Translations under genes and position numbers: made by a program
Shown here: one piece after another, positions 7,439-14,997 of the stretch
How positions within the stretch are numbered: position 1 is the first letter of the stretch
Layout of the letters: each line of letters opens with the position of its first letter
Assembly: GCA_900766575.1 (NCBI GenBank)
Contig: CAAFVW010000005.1
Coordinates: forward strand, 1-20,927
Direction: 5' to 3'
DNA length: 20,927 nucleotides
Origin: Lachnospiraceae bacterium
Lineage (GTDB): Bacteria > Bacillota > Clostridia > Lachnospirales > Lachnospiraceae
Notes under the pieces: generated by a model
The model's input: the letters and a program-made list of their open reading frames with translations, nothing else
Told to the model about the DNA's origin: nothing
Databases searched by the model: none

Positions 7439-7795
7439 ATGGATTATATCAATGCTTTCTGGGTGGGCGGTCTGATCTGCGCTTTGGTGCAGATTTTAAT
7501 GGAAAAGACGAAGATGATGCCGGGACGTATCATGGTGTTGCTGGTGGTCACCGGTGCGGTAATCAGTGCGTTAGGCTGGTACGAACCTTTTCAGGATTAT
7601 GCGGGTGCGGGGGCGAGCGTGCCGTTACTTGGTTTTGGAAATGTATTGATGAAAGGCGTGAAAGAGGCGGTGGCGGAACAGGGATTCTTAGGACTTTTTT
7701 CCGGAGGCTTCAAAGCCGGAGCTGTGGGAACCTCCGCAGCTCTGATCTTCGGTTATCTGGCCAGTCTGCTCAGCAAGCCGAAGATGAAGGACTGA
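7439..7795 (+). CDS. spoVAEB: Stage V sporulation protein AEB (SpoVAEB), spore DPA channel subunit
   Basis: The protein is 118 residues from the ATG at 7439. An in-frame ATG at 7430 is only 2 bp from AAGGAGG (7421-7427), so 7439 is the better start and gives a length close to the usual 116. Family features include the N-terminal AFWVGGLICALVQ, the central YEPFQDYAGAGASVPLLGFG, and the C-terminal AALIFGYLASLL. It has three to four membrane helices and belongs to the SpoVAC/SpoVAEB family. With SpoVAD and SpoVAC it is needed for dipicolinic acid uptake and release across the spore inner membrane. It is not next to spoVAD in this genome, and ends 2 bp from the stop of the opposing gene. Confidence 0.9.
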   Translation: MDYINAFWVGGLICALVQILMEKTKMMPGRIMVLLVVTGAVISALGWYEPFQDYAGAGASVPLLGFGNVLMKGVKEAVAEQGFLGLFSGGFKAGAVGTSAALIFGYLASLLSKPKMKD

Positions 7796-7797
7796 CA

Positions 7798-8292
7798 TTA
7801 TAATTCCTCGTAGGAAATTCCCTTCATGTCCAGATATTTTTTCAAAGCCTTGTCCCATGCGGCATCGGCACTTTTATCCATGGTAAATACCTGATAGGCG
7901 GAGCCAGTGGTAAGAATCGTTTTCTCGCCGTCGTAGCGGATGTTCAGTACGAGAGCCCGGATGGCGGAAGAATCAACCTGGGCTTTTGCAAGCATGGCGG
8001 CAGCTTTATCCGGCTGCATATGCAGGACAAATTTGAAATACAAAGGAGTGTGTTTTCCCTTGATCAGGTCGAAACACAGTCCTTTTATTTTGCTCCAGGA
8101 TTGCAGATCCCAGGGAATGCAGTCTTCTCCGCGTTCTTCCGCAGGATAGAAGTCCTTATTAATATGACCGTCAATGGTGTAAGTAAGGGCGGTACTGATG
8201 GTGGCTTCTTCTAATAAAAAGGGATCAAAGGTGTCGGCCACCAGCAGATGATTCATAAAATTTTTCATGGATGTAATCTGTAATGCGATCAT
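7798..8292 (-). CDS. DUF5721-like protein of unknown function
   Basis: The 164-residue cytosolic protein starts MIALQITSMKNFMNHLLVADTFDPFLLEEA, matching my memory of the DUF5721 family, which is common in Lachnospiraceae. It has no signal peptide or membrane segment. The central part contains IPWDLQSWSKIKGLCFDLIKG and KFVLHM; the C-terminal half contains VLNIRYDGEKTILTTG. An AGGAGATCTC ribosome binding site precedes the ATG. The gene is convergent with spoVAEB with only 2 bp between stops, so their transcripts must overlap at the 3' ends. Function is unknown. Confidence 0.78.
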   Translation of the reverse strand: MIALQITSMKNFMNHLLVADTFDPFLLEEATISTALTYTIDGHINKDFYPAEERGEDCIPWDLQSWSKIKGLCFDLIKGKHTPLYFKFVLHMQPDKAAAMLAKAQVDSSAIRALVLNIRYDGEKTILTTGSAYQVFTMDKSADAAWDKALKKYLDMKGISYEEL

Positions 8293-8351
8293 GAGATCTC
8301 CTTATCAACGAAATGTGAAAGATATTGTATGCACAGAACAATTATGAAAAC

Positions 8352-8380
8352 AGTATAATCGAAATCTGCGGAAAAGGGAA
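8352..8380 (-). promoter_or_regulatory. Possible promoter of the DUF5721-like gene
   Basis: On the minus strand, TATACT (8357-8352) lies 17 bp downstream of a weak -35, TTCCCT (8380-8375). It would give a leader of about 55 nt. The -35 is poor, so this is a weak call. Confidence 0.3.
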
Positions 8381-8419
8381 TAGCGCACAGAATAAATTGT
8401 GAATATTTTGTGGAATGAC

Positions 8420-8448
8420 TTTACGAATAAATTTTTTCGTGCTATCAT
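8420..8448 (+). promoter_or_regulatory. Predicted degV-family gene promoter
   Basis: TTTACG at 8420-8425 and TATCAT at 8443-8448 are 17 bp apart. The start point would be near 8455, leaving a leader of about 90 nt containing short, mutually exclusive stems (8451-8492). Confidence 0.55.
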
Positions 8449-8546
8449 AAGTAGTATCAAAAACTACATAGCATAGTTTAAAAAGTAACTACAAACAATG
8501 AAAGTACAGTAGAAATACAGGGGTTACTGAAAGGCATGGTATTGAT

Positions 8547-9383
8547 ATGAGTTTTAAAATTGTAGTAGACAGCTGTTGTGAATTACCGGAAGAATATCTG
8601 CAGGATAGCAGATTTGAAATTGTTCCGCTGGAACTGGAAGTCGGAGAGTATAGAGTTGCGGATGATGAGCATTTCAATCAGGCGGAATTTCTGAAAAAAG
8701 TAGCGGAGTATCCGAAGTGCCCCAAGTCTGCCTGCCCCTCGCCGGAGCACTTCCGCGAAGCGTATCGCACGGAGGCGGAGCATGTGTATGTGATCACCTT
8801 GTCTTCCCACCTCAGCGGAAGCTACAACAGTGCGGTGCTGGGGATGAATCTGTACCGGGAAAAATACGGAGAAAAGCAGATCCATGTCATTGATTCCGAA
8901 TCCGCCAGCTGCGGTGAGACACAGATCGCAAGAAAACTGGTGGAACTGGAAGAGCAAGGACTTCCTTTTGAAGAAATCGTAAAGCAGATCGAAGAATTCC
9001 GCAGCAATGTGCACACCTATTTTGTACTGGACAATCTGGAGACGCTTCGTAAGAACGGCAGACTGACCGGAGTAAAAGCCCTGGTGGCATCTACTTTAAG
9101 CATCAAACCGATCATGGCAGGGGATAAGGGCAACATCGTACAGAGAGGTCAGAGTGTGGGGATGAAGAAAGCACTTCGCAGAATGGCGGAGATCGTATTG
9201 GAGGAAGCAGGCGACACGTCAGACCGCGTCCTGATGATCACCCATTGCAATGCGCCGGAGCGTGCAGAAACAGTGAAAAAGCTTCTTATGGAAAAGGCAG
9301 ACTTCAAGGACTGCCTGGTCATGGATACCCGCGGCGTCAGCAGCATGTATGCCAACGACGGCGGCGTTATCGTGACTGTGTAA
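8547..9383 (+). CDS. DegV-family fatty-acid-binding protein (FakB-like)
   Basis: The 278-residue protein is a full-length DegV family member. It begins MSFKIVVDSCCELPEEY, has SSHLSGSYNSA in the lipid-binding region, then DSESASCGE, and the diagnostic DNLETLRKNGRLTG followed by SIKPIM. The C-terminal domain includes MITHCNAPERAE and carries the sequence DTRGVSSMYANDGGVIV near its end. Family members hold one fatty acid and present it to the kinase FakA for phosphorylation to acyl-phosphate; no FakA gene is in the window. AAAGG at 8530-8534 is a distant, weak ribosome binding site. It has its own promoter and seems monocistronic, ending before the rimP operon promoter. Confidence 0.93.
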   Translation: MSFKIVVDSCCELPEEYLQDSRFEIVPLELEVGEYRVADDEHFNQAEFLKKVAEYPKCPKSACPSPEHFREAYRTEAEHVYVITLSSHLSGSYNSAVLGMNLYREKYGEKQIHVIDSESASCGETQIARKLVELEEQGLPFEEIVKQIEEFRSNVHTYFVLDNLETLRKNGRLTGVKALVASTLSIKPIMAGDKGNIVQRGQSVGMKKALRRMAEIVLEEAGDTSDRVLMITHCNAPERAETVKKLLMEKADFKDCLVMDTRGVSSMYANDGGVIVTV

Positions 9384-9416
9384 GGCAAAATCCCGCGAAA
9401 ATGCGAAAAACAGTAG

Positions 9417-9449
9417 AAAATGCCTGCCGCAGGCTATTGACATTTTTTT
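9417..9449 (+). terminator. Possible weak terminator after the degV-family gene
   Basis: GCCTG (9422-9426) pairs with CAGGC (9430-9434), with flanking AAAATG and CATTTT able to extend the stem, followed by a run of seven T. The spacing between the short stem and the T-run is poor. It overlaps the -35 of the next promoter. Confidence 0.4.
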
Positions 9450-9465
9450 ATACAGGGTCTATACT
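9437..9465 (+). promoter_or_regulatory. Strong promoter of the rimP-nusA-infB operon
   Basis: TTGACA at 9437-9442 (consensus) and TATACT at 9460-9465 are exactly 17 bp apart. Transcription should start near 9472, about 90 nt before rimP, and would include the hairpin at 9495-9517. Confidence 0.8.
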
Positions 9466-9494
9466 GTGTATAGTTTAAAGATGATTACCAGAGT

Positions 9495-9530
9495 AAGAGT
9501 GGACGTGTGCCACTCTTTCTTGTTGTTGTA
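9495..9530 (+). promoter_or_regulatory. Leader hairpin with T-rich tail, candidate nusA-operon attenuator
   Basis: AAGAGTGG at 9495-9502 pairs perfectly with CCACTCTT at 9510-9517, loop ACGTGTG, followed by the interrupted T-tract TCTTGTTGTTGT. It lies about 23 nt after the predicted start point and 45 bp before rimP. The homologous B. subtilis operon is known to be autoregulated by NusA-dependent termination in its leader; the imperfect T-tract here fits that kind of terminator, but this is inference. Confidence 0.65.
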
Positions 9531-9562
9531 ACAATGGTTCATAAATGTAAAGGAGGGCATAC

Positions 9563-10027
9563 ATGTCCAAACGAGAGGATTACGAAAGTAAGACCGAAGA
9601 ACTGCTTGCGCCCATCGCAGAAGCCAACCAGGTGGAAATCTACGATGTAGAGTATGTAAAGGAAGGCAGTGACTACTATCTGAGAGCCTATATCGACAAG
9701 CCGGAAGGTGTGAACATTCTGGACTGCGAGAATGTCAGTAGAGCATTATCCGAGGCTCTGGACAAGGCAGATTTCATTCCGGATGCATATATTCTGGAAG
9801 TCAGCAGCCCGGGACTGGGAAGAACGCTGAAGAAGGATAAGCATTTGCAGAAGAGCATCGGCGAAGAGGTAGAGATCAAGCTGTTCAAGCCCATTGATAA
9901 GTGTAAAGAGTTTTCCGGCATTTTGGAAAGCTTTGATGCGGATAACGTTACGATTACAGAAGACGGCAGTCCGAGAACCTTTGCCAGAGCGGACATTGCC
10001 CTGATCCGTCTGGCCCTGGATTTTTGA
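9563..10027 (+). CDS. rimP: Ribosome maturation factor RimP
   Basis: The 154-residue protein has the RimP layout: an N-terminal domain with LLAPIAEANQVEIYDVEYVKEG, then the conserved ILDCENVSRALSEALD and YILEVSSPGLGR at about residues 75-90, and a C-terminal Sm-like domain (FSGILESFDADNVTI). RimP binds the 30S precursor and aids assembly of the S12 region. AAAGGAGGG precedes the ATG. It is the first gene of the operon and precedes nusA by 97 bp. That gap shows no terminator, only a small GGCGAAAGCC mini-hairpin near the nusA ribosome binding site. Confidence 0.97.
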   Translation: MSKREDYESKTEELLAPIAEANQVEIYDVEYVKEGSDYYLRAYIDKPEGVNILDCENVSRALSEALDKADFIPDAYILEVSSPGLGRTLKKDKHLQKSIGEEVEIKLFKPIDKCKEFSGILESFDADNVTITEDGSPRTFARADIALIRLALDF

Positions 10028-10124
10028 TACTATTCAGAGCTAAGGGCGAAGGAACAGGTACAAGATTATAAGTTCAATACGAATATTACACTAAGAAAAG
10101 GCGAAAGCCGGAATGGAGGAAATG

Positions 10125-11249
10125 ATGAATAAGGAATTAATGGAGGCACTGGATGTTCTGGAGAAGGAGAAGGAGATCAGCAAGGAGACCTTGTTTGAAG
10201 CCATCGAGAATTCTCTTATGACAGCCTGCAAGAACCATTTTGGTAAGGCTGACAATGTCCATGTGGAGATCAATAGAGAGACTTGCGATTTCCTGGTATA
10301 TGCCGAGAAGGAAGTTGTACCTACGAAAGACGATGTGGAGGATGACTGCCTGCAGATCGCTCTGGAGGATGCACAGGAGATCTCTAAGAGAGCACAGGTA
10401 GGCGATATGATCCATGTGGAGATCAAGTCCAAGGAGTTCGGCCGTATCGCTACCCAGAATGCCAAGAACGTGATCCTGCAGAAGATTCGTGAGGAAGAGA
10501 GAAGCGTGATCTACAACCAGTACTACGAGAAGGAAAAGGATGTTGTCACAGGTGTGGTACAGCGTTATGTAGGTAAGAACATCAGCATCAATCTGGGTAA
10601 GGCAGACGCTATGCTGACAGAGAACGAGCAGGTAAAGGGTGAAGTATTCAAACCTACCGAGCGTATCAAGGTTTACATCGTGGAAGTAAAAAATACCCCG
10701 AAGGGACCCCGCATCAATGTCAGCCGTACACATCCGGAGCTGGTAAAGCGACTGTTTGAGTCCGAAGTTACCGAGATCAAAGATGGTACGGTAGAGATCA
10801 AGAGTATCGCCAGAGAGGCAGGAAGCCGTACCAAGATCGCTGTATGGAGCAACAATCCCAACGTAGATGCAGTCGGTGCCTGCGTAGGTATGAACGGTGC
10901 CCGTGTCAATGCTATCGTAGAAGAACTGCGCGGTGAGAAGATCGATATTGTAAACTGGGATGAGAACCCTGGTAATCTGATCCAGAATGCACTTTCTCCT
11001 GCCAAGATCGTAGCAGTATTTGCAGATCCCGATGAGAAGACTGCCAAGGTAGTCGTTCCCGATTATCAGCTGTCTCTGGCCATCGGTAAGGAAGGTCAGA
11101 ATGCAAGACTGGCAGCAAGACTGACCGGCTACAAGATCGATATCAAGTCCGAAACACAGGCCAAGGATGCACCCGGCTTCCGTTACGAGGACTATGTGGA
11201 TGATTATGAAGACGATACCGAAGACGATTTTGATGGAGAGCAGGAATAA
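10125..11249 (+). CDS. nusA: Transcription elongation/termination factor NusA
   Basis: An ATG exists at 10113, but GGAGG at 10115-10119 lies inside that extension and is correctly spaced for the ATG at 10125, giving MNKELMEALDVLEKEK as in B. subtilis NusA. The protein is 374 residues. It has an RNA-polymerase-binding N-terminal domain (1 to about 125, including FGRIATQNAKNVI), an S1 domain (about 130-200, GVVQRYVGKNISINLG), KH1 and KH2 (VGACVGMNGARVNAIVEEL; LAIGKEGQNARLAARLTG), and a short acidic tail rich in D/E. It lacks the C-terminal repeats of E. coli NusA, as usual for Firmicutes. It may repress its own operon through the leader hairpin at 9495-9517. Confidence 0.97.
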   Translation: MNKELMEALDVLEKEKEISKETLFEAIENSLMTACKNHFGKADNVHVEINRETCDFLVYAEKEVVPTKDDVEDDCLQIALEDAQEISKRAQVGDMIHVEIKSKEFGRIATQNAKNVILQKIREEERSVIYNQYYEKEKDVVTGVVQRYVGKNISINLGKADAMLTENEQVKGEVFKPTERIKVYIVEVKNTPKGPRINVSRTHPELVKRLFESEVTEIKDGTVEIKSIAREAGSRTKIAVWSNNPNVDAVGACVGMNGARVNAIVEELRGEKIDIVNWDENPGNLIQNALSPAKIVAVFADPDEKTAKVVVPDYQLSLAIGKEGQNARLAARLTGYKIDIKSETQAKDAPGFRYEDYVDDYEDDTEDDFDGEQE

Positions 11250-11252
11250 TCA

Positions 11253-11525
11253 ATGGCAAAAAAGATTCCACTGAGGCAGTGCGTAGGCTGCGGAGAAATG
11301 AAAGGCAAAAAAGAGATGCTACGTGTTCTGAAGACTCCGGAAGGAGAGATCTGTCTGGATACAACGGGTAAAAAGAACGGACGCGGCGCATATATATGCA
11401 GACAGAAGGAATGTCTGCAAAAGGCCCGTAAGAACAAAGGATTAGAGCGTTCTTTCAAGATGAGTATTTCTCCGGAAAGTTATGATATGCTGGAAAAGGA
11501 GTTTGATCAGCTTGAAACAGAATAA
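11253..11525 (+). CDS. rnpM: RnpM (YlxR), RNase P modulator
   Basis: This 90-residue basic protein has the YlxR signatures: PLRQCVGCGEMK at the N-terminus, LRVLKTPEG, then GRGAYICRQKECL and a basic segment KARKNKGLERSF. The family binds RNA and has been reported to modulate RNase P in Bacillus. It starts 3 bp after the nusA stop and overlaps ylxQ by about 14 bp, so the genes are translationally linked. The four Cys (CVGC, C..KEC) are present. Family assignment is firm; the role is by homology. Confidence 0.95.
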   Translation: MAKKIPLRQCVGCGEMKGKKEMLRVLKTPEGEICLDTTGKKNGRGAYICRQKECLQKARKNKGLERSFKMSISPESYDMLEKEFDQLETE

Positions 11526-11829
11526 AATTTATTCCCTTTTGGGACTTGCGATGAGGGGGCGTAACCTGGTAAGCGGTGAATTCCAGACGGAGGACGCTGT
11601 GAAGAAAGGTTCTGCCATGTTGGTGATCGTTGCAGAAGATGCATCGGCCAATACGAAAAAGTTGTTTCACGACAAATGTTCCTATTATGAAGTCCCGGTA
11701 TATGAATATGGCACAAAGGAAGATCTTGGCTGGGCCATCGGCCGGAATTTAAGATCTTCGGTAGGTGTGTGTGATGCGGGACTGGCAGATGCACTCATCA
11801 AGCAACTGGAAGCGAATTTGCCAGGTTAG
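11512..11829 (+). CDS. ylxQ: YlxQ, L7Ae/L30e-family RNA-binding protein
   Basis: From a TTG start at 11512 the product has 105 residues, close to the roughly 100 of Bacillus YlxQ. AAAGGAG at 11495-11501 is about 10 bp upstream. An ATG at 11482 in frame would add residues that do not resemble the family and has no ribosome binding site. Motifs of the L7Ae/L30e fold are visible: KIYSLLGLAMRGRNLVSG, AMLVIVAEDASANTKK, then C-S-YYEVPVYEY and the C-terminal VGVCDAGLADALI. The family binds kink-turn-type RNA; the precise target is not known. It is part of the nusA-infB operon. Confidence 0.9.
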   Translation: MKQNKIYSLLGLAMRGRNLVSGEFQTEDAVKKGSAMLVIVAEDASANTKKLFHDKCSYYEVPVYEYGTKEDLGWAIGRNLRSSVGVCDAGLADALIKQLEANLPG

Positions 11830-11846
11830 GCAGAATGGAGGAAAGC

Positions 11847-14800
11847 ATGGCGAAAATCAAAGTACATGAACTCGCAAAAGAATTAGAACTACAGAGTAAG
11901 GATATATTGAATTTTTTACAGGAAAAAGGAATCGAGGCTAAGGCAGCACAGAGCTCTCTGGAAGAAGAGGCGGCAGCTCTGGTTCGCAGGAGCCTGGGTA
12001 AAAAGAGCGAAAAGGCAGCAGGGGCTCCGGCAGCAAAAGAGCCTGTAAAGGCACAGGAAGAAGTAAAACCTGCGGAAAATAAGGCGCAGGAGCCTGCAGC
12101 AGAGAATAAGGGTCAGGATGAGACGAAGAAAAAGAAAAAGATTATCTTCGTAAGTAATCCTCAGAATTCCAAGATGCCCGGACAGCGTCAGGGCGGACAG
12201 GGACAGAAGAACAATGGCGGACAGCGTCCGAATCAGGGACAGAATAACAGATACCAGAATAATGGTTATCAGAATAATTCTTACGGTAACCGTGTGCAGG
12301 CACAGGCCCCGGTACGTCCCATCAAACCGTTGACCCCTCCTTCCCCGACTCCCAGTGTGGATATGGTGCCGGGCAACAGAGGACAGCAGCCGAAGAAATC
12401 CGTGAACAATACGGCAGCACAGGCTCCTGTAAAAGAACAGGCAGCAGCACAGAATACAGCGGCAGCACAGGCTCCTCAGACCGCGCAGAATGCAGCGCAG
12501 AACAGACCTGCGGACAGACCCCAGAACAATAACCGGGACAATAGAGAAAACAGAGAAAATGCCCGTGATAACCGTCAGGGTGGCTATAACCAGAACCGTG
12601 ACAACCGCGGACAGAATGATCGTGGTCAGGGCGGATACAACCGTGACAACAGAGATGGCAATCGTGACAATCGCCAGGGCGGCTATGGCCAGGGCAATCG
12701 TCAGGGCGGTGCAAACGCAGGCAGAGGAGGTATGGGCAATGGCAGACCTTCGGGCAACGGATTTAACAGACAGGGTCGTCCGGGTATGGAAGGCGGCCAG
12801 GGTGATCGCCGCAGTAACGGCAATGGTGAGCGCGGTTACGGCAATAATGGCCGCGACCAAAGAGGCAATGGTGGATCGGGTAATCGATTCTCAGATAACA
12901 GACAGAATAAGGGCTTCGCTCCGGAACCCGCTGGAAAGGATATCGAGAAGAAGCGTGAAGATGAAAAGAGACGTTTCAGCCAGGAGAAGGACAACAAGCG
13001 TTCCAAGAAAGACCATATCTACGAGGATGAGGACGCACTGAAGAACAAGCCCGGACGTTTCATCAAGCCGGAAAAGAAGAAGGAAGAGGTACAGGAAGAG
13101 CAGATCAAAGTGATCACGCTGCCGGAATCCATCACCATCAAAGAACTGGCCGAGAAAATGAAATTACAGCCCGCAGCTATCATTAAGAAGCTGTTCTTAG
13201 AGGGCAAGGTCGTAACGGTAAACCAGGAGATCTCTTATGAGGATGCAGAGAACATTGCCATGGAATATGACATTCTCTGTGAGAAAGAGGTTAAGGTTGA
13301 CGTTATCGAGGAACTGTTGAAGGAAGACGAAGAGAACGAAGCAGATCTGGTGGAGAGACCTCCCGTAATCTGCGTTATGGGTCACGTTGACCATGGTAAA
13401 ACATCCCTGTTGGATGCGATACGTAAAACAAATGTAACTGATCGTGAGGCTGGTGGTATTACACAGCATATCGGTGCTTATACCGTAAATGTGGGAGATC
13501 GTAAGATTACTTTCCTGGATACTCCCGGACATGAAGCCTTTACTGCTATGCGTATGCGTGGTGCCAATGCTACCGATATCGCTATTCTGGTAGTAGCTGC
13601 GGATGACGGCGTAATGCCCCAGACCGTAGAAGCTATCAACCATGCCAAGGCAGCAGGCGTAGAGATCATCGTAGCTGTGAACAAGATCGATAAGCCCTCC
13701 GCTAATATTGACCGTGTAAAACAGGAGCTGGCTGAGTACGAACTGATCCCTGAGGATTGGGGCGGAAGCACCGTATTCGCACCCGTATCTGCAAAGAGCG
13801 GTGAAGGTATCGACCAGCTGCTTGATATGATCCTGCTGACCGCAGATATCATGGAACTCAAGGCGAACCCCAAGAGAAAGGCAAGAGGCCTGGTGATTGA
13901 GGCAGAGCTGGATAAGGGACGTGGTCCTGTGGCTACCGTACTGGTACAGAAGGGTACTCTGCATGTGGGAGACTTTATTTCCGCAGGTGTGGCACACGGT
14001 AAGGTGAGAGCCATGATCGATGATAAGGGACGCAGAGTGAAGGAAGCAGGACCTTCTACTCCGGTAGAGATCTTAGGTCTGAACGATGTTCCCAGTGCAG
14101 GTGAAGTATTCCTGGCACATGATAATGATAAGACAGCGAAATCCTATGCTGAGACCTATCTGGCACAGAATAAGGAAAAGATGCTGGAAGAGACCAAGGG
14201 CAGAATGTCTCTGGATGATCTGTTTAACCAGATCCAGGAAGGCAATCTGAAGGAACTGAACCTGATCGTCAAGGCTGACGTACAGGGTAGTGTGGAAGCT
14301 GTAAAACAGTCTCTGCTGAAGCTGTCCAATGAAGAAGTAGTAGTAAAATGTATCCATGGCGGCGTAGGTGCCATCAATGAATCCGACGTATCTCTGGCAA
14401 GTGCGTCCAATGCAATCATCATCGGATTTAACGTTCGTCCCGATGCAACTGCCAAGGCTACCGCAGAGAGAGAAGGCGTGGATGTACGTCTGTACAAGGT
14501 CATCTACCAGGCTATCGAAGATATCGAAGCTGCCATGAAGGGAATGTTAGACCCTGTATACGAGGAGAAAGTGATCGGTCATGCGGAAGTTCGTCAGATC
14601 TTCAAGGCATCTGCAATCGGTAATATCGCAGGTTCTTATGTCCTGGACGGTGTATTCCAGAGAGGATGTAAGGTTCGTATCACTCGTGAGGGCGAGCAGA
14701 TCTTCGAGGGCAACCTGGCTTCCCTGAAGAGATTCAAGGACGATGTGAAGGAAGTGAAAGCAGGATACGAGTGTGGTCTTGTATTCGAAGGCTTTGACAA

Positions 14801-14855
14801 GATGCAGGAGCTGGATATCGTAGAAGCGTATATCATGGTGGAGGTACCACGGTAG
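11847..14855 (+). CDS. infB: Translation initiation factor IF-2, with long Gly/Asn/Arg-rich linker
   Basis: I start at the ATG at 11847; the ATG at 11835 contains the GGAGG ribosome binding site itself. The protein has 1002 residues. An IF2_N domain covers about 1-50, then comes a long disordered linker: Ala/Gln/Pro-rich to about 220 and Asn/Arg/Gly-rich at about 225-358 with repeated DNR and QGG units. A second IF2_N domain follows at about 425-480. The GTPase has G1 GHVDHGKT at 512-519, DTPGHE at 558-563, NKID at 612-615 and SAKSG after it. Domain II and the C-terminal fMet-tRNA-binding domain complete the protein. IF-2 delivers initiator tRNA to the 30S subunit. The linker is long for the family. 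Confidence 0.97.
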   Translation: MAKIKVHELAKELELQSKDILNFLQEKGIEAKAAQSSLEEEAAALVRRSLGKKSEKAAGAPAAKEPVKAQEEVKPAENKAQEPAAENKGQDETKKKKKIIFVSNPQNSKMPGQRQGGQGQKNNGGQRPNQGQNNRYQNNGYQNNSYGNRVQAQAPVRPIKPLTPPSPTPSVDMVPGNRGQQPKKSVNNTAAQAPVKEQAAAQNTAAAQAPQTAQNAAQNRPADRPQNNNRDNRENRENARDNRQGGYNQNRDNRGQNDRGQGGYNRDNRDGNRDNRQGGYGQGNRQGGANAGRGGMGNGRPSGNGFNRQGRPGMEGGQGDRRSNGNGERGYGNNGRDQRGNGGSGNRFSDNRQNKGFAPEPAGKDIEKKREDEKRRFSQEKDNKRSKKDHIYEDEDALKNKPGRFIKPEKKKEEVQEEQIKVITLPESITIKELAEKMKLQPAAIIKKLFLEGKVVTVNQEISYEDAENIAMEYDILCEKEVKVDVIEELLKEDEENEADLVERPPVICVMGHVDHGKTSLLDAIRKTNVTDREAGGITQHIGAYTVNVGDRKITFLDTPGHEAFTAMRMRGANATDIAILVVAADDGVMPQTVEAINHAKAAGVEIIVAVNKIDKPSANIDRVKQELAEYELIPEDWGGSTVFAPVSAKSGEGIDQLLDMILLTADIMELKANPKRKARGLVIEAELDKGRGPVATVLVQKGTLHVGDFISAGVAHGKVRAMIDDKGRRVKEAGPSTPVEILGLNDVPSAGEVFLAHDNDKTAKSYAETYLAQNKEKMLEETKGRMSLDDLFNQIQEGNLKELNLIVKADVQGSVEAVKQSLLKLSNEEVVVKCIHGGVGAINESDVSLASASNAIIIGFNVRPDATAKATAEREGVDVRLYKVIYQAIEDIEAAMKGMLDPVYEEKVIGHAEVRQIFKASAIGNIAGSYVLDGVFQRGCKVRITREGEQIFEGNLASLKRFKDDVKEVKAGYECGLVFEGFDKMQELDIVEAYIMVEVPR

Positions 14856-14857
14856 GG

Positions 14858-14898
14858 AGTTATTCTAAGATTACAAAGTACGTAATCTAAGAATAACT
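14858..14898. repeat. 17-bp imperfect hairpin after infB
   Basis: AGTTATTCTAAGATTAC at 14858-14874 pairs with 14882-14898 across the loop AAAGTAC, with a single A-A mismatch. It begins 3 bp after the infB stop. No T-run follows, so it is not a typical terminator; an RNA processing or mRNA-stabilising element is possible. Confidence 0.75.
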
Positions 14899-14909
14899 AG
14901 ACCCTGCCG

Positions 14910-14956
14910 GGAAGTTTCGCGAAGCGAAACTTCCGGTGTGGTACGAAGCGAAGCTT
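14910..14956. repeat. 11-bp perfect hairpin plus adjacent partial direct repeat
   Basis: GGAAGTTTCGC at 14910-14920 pairs with GCGAAACTTCC at 14924-14934 over a GAA loop. The right arm with flank (CGAAGCGAAACTTCCGG) recurs downstream as CGAAGCGAAGCTTCCGG, ending near 14957, with one change. No T-run follows. With the upstream hairpin it fills most of the 142-bp infB-rbfA gap. Confidence 0.75.
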
Positions 14957-14997
14957 CCGGTATATCATGGTTAGGTTTGAAGTAAGAAGGAATAAGA

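Noticed and set aside
11916..12860. 314-codon minus-strand frame opposite infB
   Set aside because: It is the complement of the repetitive IF-2 linker; the translated protein is low-complexity and there is no ribosome binding site or promoter.
12490..13041. 183-codon plus-strand frame inside infB
   Set aside because: It is an out-of-frame reading of the same Gly/Asn/Arg repeats and has no independent start signals.
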